A stretch of 64,000 bases of DNA from Mugil cephalus (Eukaryota > Chordata > Actinopteri > Mugiliformes > Mugilidae). A program made the translations under genes and the position numbers. Below, piece by piece: positions 1-19,400 of the stretch. The notes beneath the pieces were generated by a model. It was not told the origin of the DNA. It made no database searches and saw nothing but the letters and a program-made list of their open reading frames with translations. The stretch lies in contig NC_061783.1 of assembly GCF_022458985.1 (NCBI RefSeq), forward strand, positions 16,871,913 through 16,935,912, read 5' to 3'. Numbering within the stretch: the stretch's first letter is position 1; every line of letters starts with the position of its first letter.

Positions 1-71
1 TCTGTACCTGCTGTAAATAAGAATTGCCTGTAAAGTGTGTTTGTTAATGTCTATTAATATTTGTGTCCCAG

Positions 72-5057
<4,986 letters not shown>

Positions 5058-5590
5058 ACACTCTGAGCCTTTGGATCAGTTTTACACACTATAAATACAC
5101 CATGGGAGGCTTATCTTTTTATTTTATAACATGCAGTTTGTCGTGTACGGTGCTGTTTTCTTTTCTACTTGAAATGTCGTCTCTTTTCCCCAAGTTGTCA
5201 CTTTCCACTCGGTCAGAGGACATGGGCCTTAACGTTTGTTTTAAAGTCTAGGTGTTAGGGGAAAAAACATTAGTTCTTAAGATTCTGATACAATACTTTT
5301 GTACTGTATCTCACAATCGACTTACGCCTTGACACATATACATGAGCTACCGTCTGCCGTTGCTTCATATCATATGCCAGTCATACATATATATACATTT
5401 TTATATATATATTTTCTGTTGTGCCAACAAACAAAGTGCATTTTTGGCTGAGGGCGGTAATGGTGTGATCCATGCTGGACTCAACAAGGACCTGAGGGAC
5501 GTCGTCGTTTTTGGATGTTAGCTTTATTTTTTTATACATGTTGGTTTTTTCTCTGTCATGTGTAGTGTAATAAAATAACTCATGAGTTGA
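5058..5590 (+). other. ehmt2: ehmt2 3' UTR with poly(A) signal
   Basis: Non-coding sequence follows the TAA stop at 5055-5057. A canonical AATAAA at 5569-5574 is the best poly(A) signal, about 515 nt after the stop. The stretch includes an AT-rich TATATA run at 5385-5412. The transcript end is inferred from the hexamer only. Confidence 0.6.
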
Positions 5591-6828
5591 TCTTCCGGCT
5601 CCGGGATTGCTTTGGTCATCTTATCCGCCGTGTAGTTTATCAGGTTTTGTGGTTTCAAGGCTGCTGCTGTCATGGTGTTATCACCAGGGGGCACTTAGGC
5701 AACAATGCAAATCAGGAGCAGAGATGGGGAAAGGCTGCAGGCGGAGAGAAAGTTAAAAGGAAGAGGTCTCACTCTGTCAATTTAATTATTTTTTGCATCC
5801 CACCGATCTTTGACTTGTGGACAGGCAAGCTACAGGTTACTAACACAAATATGATTTGGAAGTTGATTTGTTTTCTAAATCATATTGACATTTTTTGAAA
5901 TGGAATGAGCTACTCTCAGTATATCACAAAAACAACTTGGTATTATTAAAATCCAGAACACTTTTTGTAAATACAACAGTTACACGTTACATTGAGAAAG
6001 TGTTTAATCTACTTTTCATTCCTTCTACAAACTGCACAACATGCTTTTGAACCTTATAAAAAGTGCATTAATTGTTAACCATCTTGCAAATGGTTTGTTA
6101 AAACAAGAATCACGTTTCCAAGGTGCAGAAGTTTTTGGCCACTAATAAATCACACTTAAGGTTTGCAGTAAATAAGCATCAAACACTGATATGATTATTG
6201 TTTTTACTCATTAAGTTTAATCATTCATTCATGAATTATCATCCACAGGTGATAAACATGCAGCCCACCAGAGGGTTTAATCTGGCCTGCAGCATGAATT
6301 TGCAAAGTGCAAAAATTACATAGACTGCAATTTTTAAATGAAAATGGCTGATTCATAATTATTTTAGAAAGAATTGGACAGAACACAACACTAAGACCTA
6401 GGACAAAACAGCAGACGGCAATATTTAATAACATTTACAGACACATATATTTACACTGTGAGGTCAATGTATCTATATAAATAAATGAAGGAAAACTACA
6501 TCTAAAGTTGCTTCGTCTTTTCCTTTGTGTGGCAAATGTCCCCAGATTTCTAAAAGCATCTCCTCGCCTCTACAGTAGATCAGAGGAGTGACTCCTCTCG
6601 ACCATAAACGATCTTTGGTCGCCCTTGCAGGTGTGCATCCTCACCTAGCTACGAGGAAGAAAAAGATTTCCTCAATCGGTTACTATGTCCGCTCAGACGA
6701 ACTGGAGCTCGACTTAAACTCGGATTTTAAGCTGCTTGTTTGTAAAAAGTTTTTATTTTTGTTTTGTTTTTTAGTGAAAGACGTTTTAGGAGTGAAGGAC
6801 GGACAGGTGAAGGAGGTGAAGGTAGAAC
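5591..6828. other. Intergenic, ehmt2 to slc44a4
   Basis: No gene is seen between the ehmt2 poly(A) signal and the slc44a4 start; both genes are on the plus strand. A decayed hAT-like copy occupies about 6240-6440. The slc44a4 promoter and 5' UTR should lie in the last few hundred bases. No clear TATA box or CpG island stands out. Confidence 0.5.
6240..6440 (+). mobile_element. hAT-like non-autonomous element fragment (copy 1)
   Basis: The order 'AAACATGCAGCCCACCAGAG', 'ATGAATTTGCAAAGTGCAAA', 'ACATAGACTGCAA', 'ACAGAACACAACACTAAGAC' matches, word for word in order, the reverse complement of the intact element at 62241-62654. The terminal inverted repeat at the left end is decayed. Confidence 0.65.
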
Positions 6829-7418
6829 ATGTGTAGAAAACGAGGAGAGGAAGAGCCGGACTCTGAGTATGGTGAGCTGACATCCATTCTCCTCACAGGA
6901 GACACTGCACGCCACTAAAATCACAATATTTAACTCCAATTTACAAAGGTTAACTACTTTAGAGTTAACAACTTAACTGGGATTTTATTTTCGTGTCAAG
7001 CCACGTTTTTATTTAAAAAGATTGCTTTTTATAAAACTGTTTTTCCCTATTTACAGATAGTTTATGTGTGTGGATGTGTTAGCATGTTAACTTTCCCTTA
7101 GAGGTCAGCCTGTTTAATTCACATTGGTTATTTTATTTATTTATTAACTTACTTATTTACTTAAATCAGACAGTTTTAACTTAAGTTTACGTGAACACGT
7201 AAATCAGGAATGTTCGTCTAAGTAGCGGCTCGTCCGCTCCTGTTTTGAGTGTGAATGCCAACAACAATAAATATGTGTACTGATATAATATCAGCCTCGA
7301 TATCAAAAAATGTCACAGCTTTATTACTGGTGTATTAAAACACATGAGACTCCTGACCTGAAAACATGTCCTGGTACTTAGACAAAATATGCGACATGTT
7401 CCTTCCTTGGGTTAAAGG

Positions 7419-7449
<31 letters not shown>

Positions 7450-10400
7450 AACTTTCAAAAAAAGAGCAGGAAAATTCCTTAACACATGTAAAACAGGCAG
7501 TGAAACACAAATCAAAGACAAAATACTCACATTTCACTGGTTTATTTGTCTCCCGTTGCCATAAAACTTTCGCCTTTTGGTCTCAAAAATTAGCTTCCAA
7601 GCTTTAGCCATGGCCTCATATTAGATGCATTATCCTTTGGCCTTTTAAGTCCAATCTGGAAATATTATTTCTAATTAATTTAATACCTTTGTTTGACAAG
7701 AGCTTACGATAGACATTTAAGAAACAGAAGACGAGACAGGATTACTTGTCGCTTAAAGCTATTGCACACTTAACTTAACTATTGACTATTAACACTTAAC
7801 TATTCAGGTATTTATCAATTTTGGAGCTGCTGCTACTGATCATGTGCAATATCAGTTAATCAATTGAATTGTTTAGTTAACGAAACCTTAGTTTGTCACC
7901 GTTTTTAGAAATTTGAAAGTCCTCTACTCTGGCGTGTCAGTTCATTAGGTACACTTGTGAAAATGAATGGATGCACTTAATCTTATATCTGTGAAGGTTA
8001 TTGTTTTCCGCATTTGTTTAAAATAACCGTGTTTTCATTTTGGGGGCTTTGTAATACTAACTAGTGTTAAGTGTTAAGTTCTGCTCAATACAGTTTAATA
8101 TCAGCATAATAATCGTCCTCCAAAGTGATCACATGTTGAATTTTCAGCTCTGCTTACGATGTTTTAACATCATCTGAACGTCATAACAGTCATGGAGGGA
8201 CATTTAGTGCAGAACTGTCCCACTAGATTGCATGTAAGTGTACCTAATGTTTTGGCAAGTGAGTGGAACCCTCAAATATAGTTGCCTTACTTCCACTAAA
8301 GGTAAAAAGAAATCTTAAAAAATAAAACACAGCTGTGAACTTAACTACTTTTAAAAGTGTCTTTTGACTTATTATCTTATTTGTAGTCATACGTCAACTG
8401 GAAACTGGTTATTTTGGCTTGAAAATTACTTAATTTGCAGACTAACTGCAGGTTATTTCTGTTTTGATGAACCAATTAGCTCTGATATTGCTGAATATTT
8501 GAACGGCTGCTGCTGTAACTTACTAACCTCCTGAGACCTGAGCTTTTGTTCGGTGTGCATTTTAAATTTCTCCATTTCTCTTTACGTGAGATTAGGACTA
8601 TAAGAATATAAAAACTAAGCATCATCTTTGAACAGGAAGTAGTCCACATGTGTGGACACGTGAATTATTCCCCTCAATATAATAATAAAGTCACATATAT
8701 GTAATAACATATAAAACTTTCGTTATTCATGTCTGAACATTAACGTGCAAAAATAGAATTGTAAATGACGAAGTCCCAATCTCCTCAATTGAGTAATCGC
8801 TTATTGGCAAAGTTACAGTTCGTTACTATTAAAACTAGAGTCTCAACTGTAAAATTTGATGACGTTTTGCACCTCGTCCACTTTTGCTACATTATTGGCT
8901 GTAGAATGAATCGGCTGAAATGCTCGTTATCATGTTTTTTACACCAACTAGTGTCTAGTTATGCGGATAAAAGTTTAAATGGAGCAGAATAAGCTGCAAC
9001 AAACCTAAAGCTTGACGTCCCCATATGAGGACGCAGGGTCTCAGGGGTCATTCCTACTATTCTTTGCGAATTGAGTCCTCATGACATGTTTTTGGGTATT
9101 GGTAAGTTTAGCCTCCCTCTACCACAGAAGACAATGAGCACTGTTGTAGAGCCTCATCTATAACATTCCTCATTCCTCATGAGGCTGTTTTGTAAACAAT
9201 GAGCCGGCTCAGGTATGATTCTGAAAGGAGATATTGTGTGACAGTTAGATCGACTTCCTTCATCCCTGTTTACTCTGTGATATCGGATGGTAGATGCACT
9301 CACAAGTCTGTGCGGTTTAGCAAAGCCACAGTAAACAAACCCTCCCTGGAGTTAAATACCCAAATGGGTTTGCGTGTCCTCTCAGATGCCTCATGACAAC
9401 ACCAGAAGACAGGGTGGTGACAAAATGTGGCGACTGAAGTGTTGGAGCTGACACTTAAATAAACACGCTGTTACAAGTGGCCTGTTTTAACAGGCACAAT
9501 AGACCGCACAAAGGTAGACGCCTTTGTATGTAAACTAACTTTTGTGCTGGGTGCATCAAGCTTCCTTCTGGCTCGAGGATGCTGTGACCTGCACGAGGAA
9601 GTAGAAATCCTTTCCGGCACCTCATCAGGCTGCTTTTAGTTGTTTCACACATGTTGCTTTTTTTTTTGTCTGTTAAAGTGCAGACAGTGTTGGGAAATTA
9701 GTGACATGCCGCAAATGATTGACCAGAAAATGTCTTCAAGTGGCCCGAGGCGACAGCGGAACAGATTTTAAACCACGACTCAGTTAACGTTGCTGACGTG
9801 CGAAGCAGTTAAGAGAAGCGGTGCCTATTTTTAGAGAGATTCGTCACACGTTTATAAAAAGTTTGTAAAAAGTTCAGTAAAAAGGTAGATGTCCTAGATC
9901 AGCTGTGTGTTATAGGGTAGAGTTGGACATATTCATTTGGATTCAGGTCGTTGATGTAATAAATGAGCAGACATCTGGTTAAAAGGTACTTCTTGTAGAG
10001 TAAAAACAATTAAAGTGAATCAGCTTTTTATTTCTGATTAGCTCTTAACTATTAGCAATTCATCATTTCATATACGCTGGTAAACTTAATAAGAGCCATT
10101 CAGTTATAAATTATGAAGTATTTTTATTGGTTTATAATGGAAATAATCTTTTGTTCTACCCCGTGTTCTCTTTAGATATTGACTGAATTAAATTATTTCT
10201 TCCTCTGATATTCTTCTCTCCTCAGTGTTAGACCTTTGTATACTGCAGGTTATCCAGTAAAAGAGTTGTCATTTCTTTTTACAGACATAGAGAGAAAAAT
10301 GAGTCTTCTCTACAAACCACACAGTTTGTGCAACATCTTTTAACTATCTTCACTTCTTTATCTTCTAGTTATTGTTATTCGTCATGTTCCCTCTCCTCCC

Positions 10401-13400
10401 AAAGGTCACCTGATGACCCTTCAGACCCATTACCACCCATTGGATTTTGCAAGTCCAGGCAATAATAATAATAAAAAAAACTTCCTGCAGCCAAGTTTAA
10501 AGGTTTAAAGCTTTCGCCCTATTTTTTTACAAGCACATAAAAACTGAAAAGTCTTTTATAGATGTCAGAGTCACTGCGTTCATATTGTTCATTTACACTA
10601 AACACACACCGGTATCCTGGCAGAGCTGTAACCTGACACTGGTGGCGTTGCACCGGGCCCCTTAAAAAAAGGTGCCTTTGTTGAGAATATTTCATGTGTT
10701 TTTCTCTATATTCCACCAATGAAGGTCTATCTGACAGAGGACTTGTTCGGGTTTTGCTGTGCCGAATCTGTGCTTTTGTCAGAGCCAAACAAATGGCCAC
10801 TTACTTCATACATCCTGTTTTAATATTTGCATCCTTCTCTGAAACCCTGACGTGACTCTGAGCACTGTTGACACACTCTCCACTCGCTCTTATTCAAATT
10901 ACACCCAGTGGTTCGAATTTTGGTGCATTGAGAAATGATGGAACGATTAGTGACTTAGTATTTGCATGTGTGACATTATTAATAACTAAAAATACTACTG
11001 AAAAACAAGGACATCTCTTCCATCTTCAATCAGGCTGCGCCTCACAACCTCTATCAGTTTGCTAAAATAAGCACATTGAAGACAACAAAGGGGGAGAAAT
11101 TAAAAAAATATTGTTGTATGCGGTGTCCTATTAGTGCGACTTATCAGGTTATTCCTGCCCAGCGGGATAATGAGATGTGACATTCTCCCGAGGAATGTTT
11201 TCTGGGTGAGTCTTCTCAAACGAGTTTCAAGATTTGCCTTTGTTCCTTCCACTTAAAATGATTTCACGTTCGAGGCTCTCCCTCAGCCGAAAACATTAAA
11301 TTCAAATTCTACTCAAATAAGTCTGAGCTGCTTGTGTATGAAGCCTGGCAGTGAACTCCAATCCTCTAAACACACGCGGGATTCGTTATTTGTTCTCGCT
11401 GCCGGTCCTCCACCTTGTTCCAGGAAATGAAACCGAGATGGTTCGTCCTTGTGATACCGTCACTCTTTTATGGTGATTATATACTAAAGTATCTGTGAGC
11501 AGCCAGCCCATAAAAAATAAATAAAATCCACTCTTGTCTCATTCACTCGAAGCGTAATTCATTAACTTTCAAGAAGCTCACACCTTATTGCTTAGGAGAA
11601 ACTTCAGTGTATAAATAAAACCTTGGCACGTCAGCGCTAATTAAACACGGGCCGAGCGCGTTAAAATCAGCGTCGTGTTTCCTGGTGCGGTGACGTTGAA
11701 AGTTAAACGGTTCGCAGTCCGAACCAGGAAGTGTCGCCGATTAATGTGCCACATCTGTTTGTTTTTCTTTCACCAGGGGAACCTGCAAAGTTTGACCCGA
11801 CCTTCAATGGACCCATACACAAAAGGTGAATCAGTCCACACTGAATAATCCCCCTAATCCTCTGCAGAGCTGGTTCTGATGCCACATTTATCGGCACTAA
11901 AGCAAACCTGCGTCAAGACTGTTTACTCATCTCTCTCCTTCTCCTTCAAACAGAGGATGCACCGATATAATCTGCTGTATTCTGTTCATGGCCGTCATCC
12001 TCGGCTACATGGCAGTGGGAATTGTAGGTGAGATCTCGTTCCACCATGTTCCAGTTTTCTGCACCGTGTTTGTGCCGCTCTCTTTGCCGCTCCCTGTCCT
12101 AAACCAGCGGTTCAGCACTGCAGCGATGTAGGTGAATTAAGTTTCTGTGGTCGCGTTGAACTGTGACCGGCTGAGTTCCCAGGCCGCCCTTTATTGCCCC
12201 GTCATCAAACTCATTGCAGCACTCGGAGCAACTCTCTCTTATCTAGAGTCAACAAACCAGCATGATAGGTCACGCACTCGTAGTGTTTGTGTCAGTGAGT
12301 ATTTACAAAATAAGGCAATTCAAAGCCACTGGTTAGCTAATGTGGATTAAGGGGAGAAATCTGCTGACGGCTTGAATTTATTCCCATAAAAAAAAGTGTT
12401 TATTATATTATTAGAGATATTAAATGCAAATGTAATAGCTGGAAAATCTGATAGTGGTATGACATTACTTGTTAATGTCACTTTGCATTTATTTTTTAAA
12501 ACACTTTTATCTACTGTACTTCACAATAAAGTTCATCTTTGAAGTACAGACGGGTGGACGCAACCGTCGAAATTCATTCTGGGATCGTTGGTCACACAAG
12601 TTCCCTCCCGATGCGTCATAAAGTGCACAAAATTTAGACCGAATCACATGGACGCTCTGAATTGAAGTATAAAGGAATCCACTGGACAGAGACATGTCCT
12701 CAAGACACCACGGTGTGCCCTCTAGTGGCAACTCTGAAAGTATTAAATGCTCATGCTATGCAAAACTTTCCCCACATTATGTTACCTGACTGGAAATTTT
12801 ATTTAAAAATGCTGCGTTTTAAGTATTTTGTGTGATTCTTTTAAGCTCTCCTCGTGCAGTAGTACCGTCGCTCAGTGCCAAACCCAACTGAACATAATGG
12901 AGTGTGACTAACCTTCCTTATCGTCTACATTGTCGCGCTTTATTCTCTTCTGTTTGTTTGAATGTGTCTTTGTTTTACTTTATCAGCTTGGCTCTATGGA
13001 GATCCCAGACATGTCCTATATCCCAAAGATTCAAATGGATATTTCTGTGGCATCGGACCAAATAAGTAAACTAATCTTTGCTGTGCTTCTTCTTTATTTT
13101 GACCGTGTAGCACGTATGCACGAAGTGAAATAACCTTTAACTCCTTTCTCCGTCAGAGGCCGGCCCAACTTGTTCTACTTTGACATTCTCAAATGTGCCA
13201 CATCTGTTAATGTTATGGCAACTGCTCTGAATGGTCTCCAGTGTCCAACCCCGCAGGTATGGAAGCGTTTCGTAGAATTTAATCATACCATGCTATTTAC
13301 TTCTTCCCTGACAGTATCTTGGAATTGTTTTTTTTTTTTTTTTTTTTACATGACGCGTAGGTGTGCGTGAAACAATGTCCTTCCAATTTCGGGGGTTTGA

Positions 13401-16400
13401 CGCCGGACAAGTTTACGTCAAAGCCATTAAACGTTTTCAATCAAGATCTGTGTGTGTCATCCATAAACCTCACAACAACTGACCTGGTAAGATGGAGTTG
13501 TTTTCTTTTCTTTTGGGAAAGTAGAAAAACAATATGCAGAGAGTAGTCACTAATAAATACTCTACAATTAAACTTTTCAGTCAGTTTGGGAAATTGTGGA
13601 CCAAAAGCTGTGTCCTTTGTTTTATATCCCATCGACACCTGGTGAGTGAACTGCAACTACTGCAAATTAGTTTTCACGGTAAAAGCTTGTTAACCTGATA
13701 ATAATTGTGTTTTGCTTTGCTTCTCTCTACTTGTAGTGCTGGGGAGATGTTTGCCCGATGTCTCAGCCCTGAACAGGATCCCGGATGACTTTTCCAGTAT
13801 CCCAGGTTTACCCGCCTCGGTCAACGACACCGCCTCCATCATCAGGAATTCCACCGGGTGAGAAACAGCTTGCAGAATAAAACGACTCTTACTTTTAGAT
13901 GAATAACTCTGAGATAACGCGCATGCTCTCCTCTTCCTCCCTGTCACCACAGCACAGGGTCAGTGACGTCGTGAGTTTTTGTGTCGAGCCGTAGTGTAGC
14001 AGGTTGCCGTGTTTAGCTCGCACACAGCGGCTTTAGATGTCACGTGTAGCGCTCTCTTGGGACTGGCAGCATTAGAGTGGCAGTGTGTACTTTTCTTTTC
14101 AGTCTCTGTACGTTTTCTCTCTGGAGTTGGTACTATTTTCTTGCCTTTATTACGTATTTTTAAAGCGAAGTAGTAGCTGCTTTATAAATGTGCTTTTCTT
14201 TTTACCTTCAGTGTGTGTGCATGTGTGCATGTATACATAAATATATTTAATGTAGTCCTTTGCTTTTCACGTTTACTATTCGAAAGGAGAACAGTCACCA
14301 ACGCAGCTTGTCCTTTCCTTGCTCTTGTCTCAAATAGGGACATTGTGAAAGGCTTCAACGCCAGGGACGTCGGCATCCGGATCTTTGAGGATTTTGCATC
14401 GTCATGGCCGTGGATCCTCGTGTGAGTTGCCTGTCATACTGCCACCTGCTGACATTCAGATAGAAATTACTCTGAGACCGGAAGTCAGATTTAGAACCAC
14501 TAGAAAGCCTTGAAGACGAGCTACTATAAGACTAAACAACACAAACTTCCCAAATCAAGCTGTGGCTTTAATAATAAAAGTGTAAAAACAATAGCAACTA
14601 CTGCTGATTAGGCAAGAGACCTCCACCTTTGGTCAGTGTTTTCGTTGATCTGTGCAGGTCACACGCCTGTAAAACGTCTGTTCCGGTTAAAAGTAGTGAT
14701 ACATGTAAACAGCTGACCTGAAACCTTCAGTCAGAATGAGAAAAAACGTCTCTATGCAAACCCGGTTAATAGTGTGGTGGACTTATTCTTTAAGACCCAG
14801 CAGGCACAGTTTGCAAAAAAAAAAAAAAAAAACTTTTCAAATAACTCCTTCCAATGTTTGTGTGGATCAGCTGCTTCTGAAATATGCACAACACTGGAGA
14901 TACTTCCTGGATCTCAGACAAGTCAAGATGCCTGATGTGAAAAAGTCAAGTGTTCCTAATAAAATGCTCTGTGACTGTATCATCTGTGATTTACTCTAAT
15001 AATATACTCTTGAATCTCCTGTCTCAGTGGCCTGTTGATAGCCATGGTGGTCAGCATGCTCTTCCTGCTGCTGTTGAGGTTCACGGCTCCAGTCATGGTG
15101 TGGGTGCTCATCATAGGAGTCCTGGGAGCCGGGGCATACGGTAAATACTCACTTAGTCCAAGTTTATAAAGCTGGCACAGTCTACGGGTTTTTATTGTGC
15201 TGCCTTCGTGTGACATTCTGTTTTTCAAGTTCATTTTACACGAGAGAGAAAAATGTTGGTTTTCCCAGAAGTATCTGATTTCCTTTGTTGAGTTACCTGG
15301 ATGTTGGCTTGCTAATTGTTACCCTCAGTGGTCAGTGGAACTCCAAGCATTTTGTGTACACGACTCCCCAAATCCTCACGTTTTATTTGAATGCAACATC
15401 AATCTTGTAACCTTTCTAGCGACCCTTTCCAAACTCTTAAAAATGACACTGCTGGTGTTTGTAGCCCTGTGCGCTAGCGCTGCAGGTGGACGTCAGGTGA
15501 ACTTAGCCACAGTCAGTTAGAACAAGACTGTATGTAAACCTCTGTGTTGTTGGGAGTATCCTCTGATCAATGTCTCCTTTTCCACTGCAGGCATATGGCA
15601 CTGTTACTGGGAGTACGAAAACTTGAAATCATCCACTGCTACTTTCGCTGATATCGGATTCACCACCAACGTTGAGACTTACTTGCAAGTCCGAGAGACC
15701 TGGCTGGCCTTCTGTGAGTTAATGAAATGCTTTCGAGGTTATTTGCTGTAACCAAGTGCTCAATTGGAGTTTGGAGCGTTATCTGTGTTCCTGTGCTCTT
15801 AAACGTAAAAAAAAAAATAAAAATAAAAAAATAGATGCAATAAAATCGTCATTAGCACGCACAGTTCGCAAGTCATGTTTACCACCATGTCTGATTAATG
15901 ACGTTGTAAAACCTCTCTAGTAACAGATGACCTAGATTAAAGAGTTATGACCTATTTCCCTTTAGATGTTTGTTTTACATCAGACGTTATGTTAGTTATC
16001 AGAGAGGAGCGACACAGGAAACAAAAAAAAAATTGAGTAAAGATGCTGTTTCCAGGAAGTTTACACATTATGTAGTCGAAGGATTTTTTAACAATAGTTT
16101 ACAAGGTGTGTTTTTCTCCTCCTCACACATTTCTGGCTCCGCTCCTCAGTGATAATCATATCTGTGGCGGAGGCGATCATCCTCCTGACGATCATCTTCC
16201 TGCGCACCAGAATCCGCATAGCCATCGCTCTCATCCAGGAGTCCAGCAAGTGAGTTAATCCACACGGTGGCGACGCACAGTCCACAGGACTCGCCCACTC
16301 TTAAATCAGCATGTATGTGCATCTCACTGGGGAAAATCTTAACGTTGTGTGTGTGTGTGTGTGTGTCCGTGTTCTTACAGAGCCGTGGGTCACATGATGT

Positions 16401-19400
16401 CTACGATGCTGTACCCTCTGGTCACCTTTGCTCTGCTGGTGGTGTGCGTGGCTTACTGGGGCACCACTGCTTTGTATCCTTTCATTTTATCTATTGCAAG
16501 TGTTAATTCGTTCACGTGTAGTCTTGATTTTTGTCACTACTCAATGACACGTACACTCCAGGCTGTCAAGTTCTTCTACTAAACTAATGAATGCAGATAT
16601 TTGGCCACTTCAGGAACCCCCATCTATAGAGTTGTGGATCTGAACTCCACCAATGGCGGTTGTGCGGGTATCAGTGGCAACGTGACCTGTGATCCTCAGG
16701 TGAGTGGACGTAGAGATGTATAAAAAAAAACGGCTAAATGGAGTTCGCTCATGGCAAGAAAAGCCTGGAACGACCAACTTAACGGGCAGACTGATGAAAG
16801 ACCTACTCTTTACGTTTACTCATCCACCATCATCGTTTAACTTCCTTGTTCTCTCCTCTTTTGATCTCAGAATTTCAACTCCTCAGTTTACCCGGGCTGC
16901 CCCTCAGTCGGCTGCATCTTCATCAAATACAACGACGAGGGAATCCTCCAGAGGAACATCTTCAACCTGCAGATCTACAACGCGGTCGCTTTCCTCTGGT
17001 GCGTCAACTTCGTCCTCGCCCTGGGACAGTGCACCCTGGCCGGGGCCTTTGCCTCCTACTACTGGGCCTTCAACAAGCCCAGTGACATCCCCATGTTCCC
17101 CCTGTCTGGCGGCTTCATACGCGCACTCAGGTACGTCGGTCACCCGCTGCTGTCAAAATCTCAAACAGTGGACTGCTGTTTTCTAAATGGCATCAATGCA
17201 GCATGTGCTGTAGAGGGTTAACATGACTAGACAAACAAATGCACAGGTCTTGGATTCGGTTCCTCTTTTGTCCTCCAGAGGGCGCAACATACCTGCACAT
17301 AACAGTTTGGCCACAACTTTAATCATCCACAAGGGAAAGTGCTTGGTCACAGTAGCAAAAAACAAAAAAGTATAAGCAAACAAAAAAAAAATACAAAATA
17401 CAGAATTATCATATGAACAAATGTCCAATAAATAGAGACTGAAAAATATGTATGACATACGTAGGACTGATACTAAGGTAATGTAATAATGTACATTTAC
17501 ATAAATAACATGGAGTTAATTGCTTTTTTACAGCAGCTTAGTTGCACATAACAAACACTCTTAAGAACCACAAGTAAAAAATTTGCAGAAAGGTGGTTTC
17601 TATTATACAGCTGGATAGAGAAGGGAATGAACGAAGTCCTGTCGCGTTCACTAGTGGGAGTGGAGCTGAATCAGGCCCCTGTAATGTTTGGCGTAGTGGA
17701 TGTGAAGGATTGTCCATAATGGGGAGCCGTTTATCCAGTGTCCTCCTGTCCCTCACTGAGACAAACGTCTCCAAATCCTTACTGATCACATGTCCAGCCT
17801 TTCGGATCAATTTGTTGACCCTGCTGACGTCATTCATTCAGTCAATACAAACTCTTCATTTGCTGTATAAATGAATTGATTACTAATAATTCCGTATTGT
17901 GACAGCACATCGAACGACTCTTATATTCTCATGTATTTTATTTATTTTATTTTAGGTACCACGTGGGCTCTTTGGCATTTGGTGCTTTGATCCTGACCCT
18001 GGTGCAGATAGCGAGGATGATCCTGGAGTACATCGACCACAAGACCAGAGGTAAGGCTCTTTTTTTATCCCCCTGCATCATTGTCCAAAGAAAACCATTT
18101 GTCTTAAAATATAAGAATGAACTGAATTAAAAAATGAAAGACATATTTTTTCGTTGTCCTCTACAGCTGCTCAGAATCCGTGCGCACGTTTCGTATTGTG
18201 CTGCATGAAGTGCTGCCTCTGGTGTCTGGAGAAGTTTATCAAGTTCCTCAACAGGAACGCCTACATCATGGTGAGCGCGACGTCACACCGTCCAGACTTA
18301 TTACTTCACTATAACAGCTGTAATAATACGTTTTTACTAAAATGAGGTGTTTTCTCGTCAGATTGCCATATATGGGAAAAACTTCTGCGTCTCGGCCAAA
18401 AACGCTTTCAAGCTGCTCATGAGAAACGTATTAAGGTTTGTGTCCTCCTCTACACCAGAGGAGTCATGCTGTGCGTCTCTAATGCTGCAGACTGGGTGCA
18501 GTCTTTCCAGAACATGAATATATTTGCATGTGTTTGAGGGGCTCGGTGAGTAGCGTCGTGTTTCTTCAACATGTGTCTCCTCCTCTCAGGGTCGTGGTGC
18601 TCGATAAAGTGACGGACCTGCTGCTGTTCTTCGGGAAGCTGCTGGTGGTCGGAGGAGTAGGTGAGGATGATTTGACCACATTTACCGTGTTTCCTCTAAT
18701 AGAGGCTCGGGGCCTTTATTTACCCTACCATTTACTCTTCTATTTTTTTTTCCACTTGAGCAAGTACACACAATTAATTAACACTTAAGGACAAGTGGTC
18801 AGAACCGATAAATGACACCACTGTATCAGTTTGAACTCAAACAGCGTTCATTTATTGGTGACATTGAGAACTTAAATGAGATACCAGAGGAAACCGTACC
18901 TGTGTCGGAACAACAATCGATTTTTCCCGGTTCTTATTTTTCACAGGTTGTTATGTTCTGCATATTTTAAAACCGTCTCTTTGAAGTTCGCATCAAATTT
19001 TCTTCTTTGCGGCACACTACTAAATATCTCTGTTTTAGTGACAGTGTTTCGTTGAAAAGTTGGGTTCATGCGACACTTCAAATGTAGCCACAGCTATCGA
19101 CACAATATACGCTTGTTTTTTCTTCTGTGACCTGGCCTGTATTTTATTCTTCTTCATTTGTTCATTTAAACCCCACCCCAGGCTATTATAAGAGACCCAG
19201 CTATTTACTGAATACTGGCCTCTATTAGAGGAAATACGGTACATAACCAGCCCTAGTTCAGCATTCAGTGATTTTTCTTTATTGTTATTATTTTTTACAT
19301 TGTAGATGTATATGTGTGTTTATCAATAGTTGGATAACATCCAGAAGTCTTCAAATATTGATGGTGACTGGAATAGATGAGTAATAGGCAGCTCAGAGGT

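Noticed and set aside
17183-17874. A possible extra gene in slc44a4 intron 15
   Set aside because: The recognisable part is the tail of a Rex1/CR1-type LINE reading frame, truncated and decayed.
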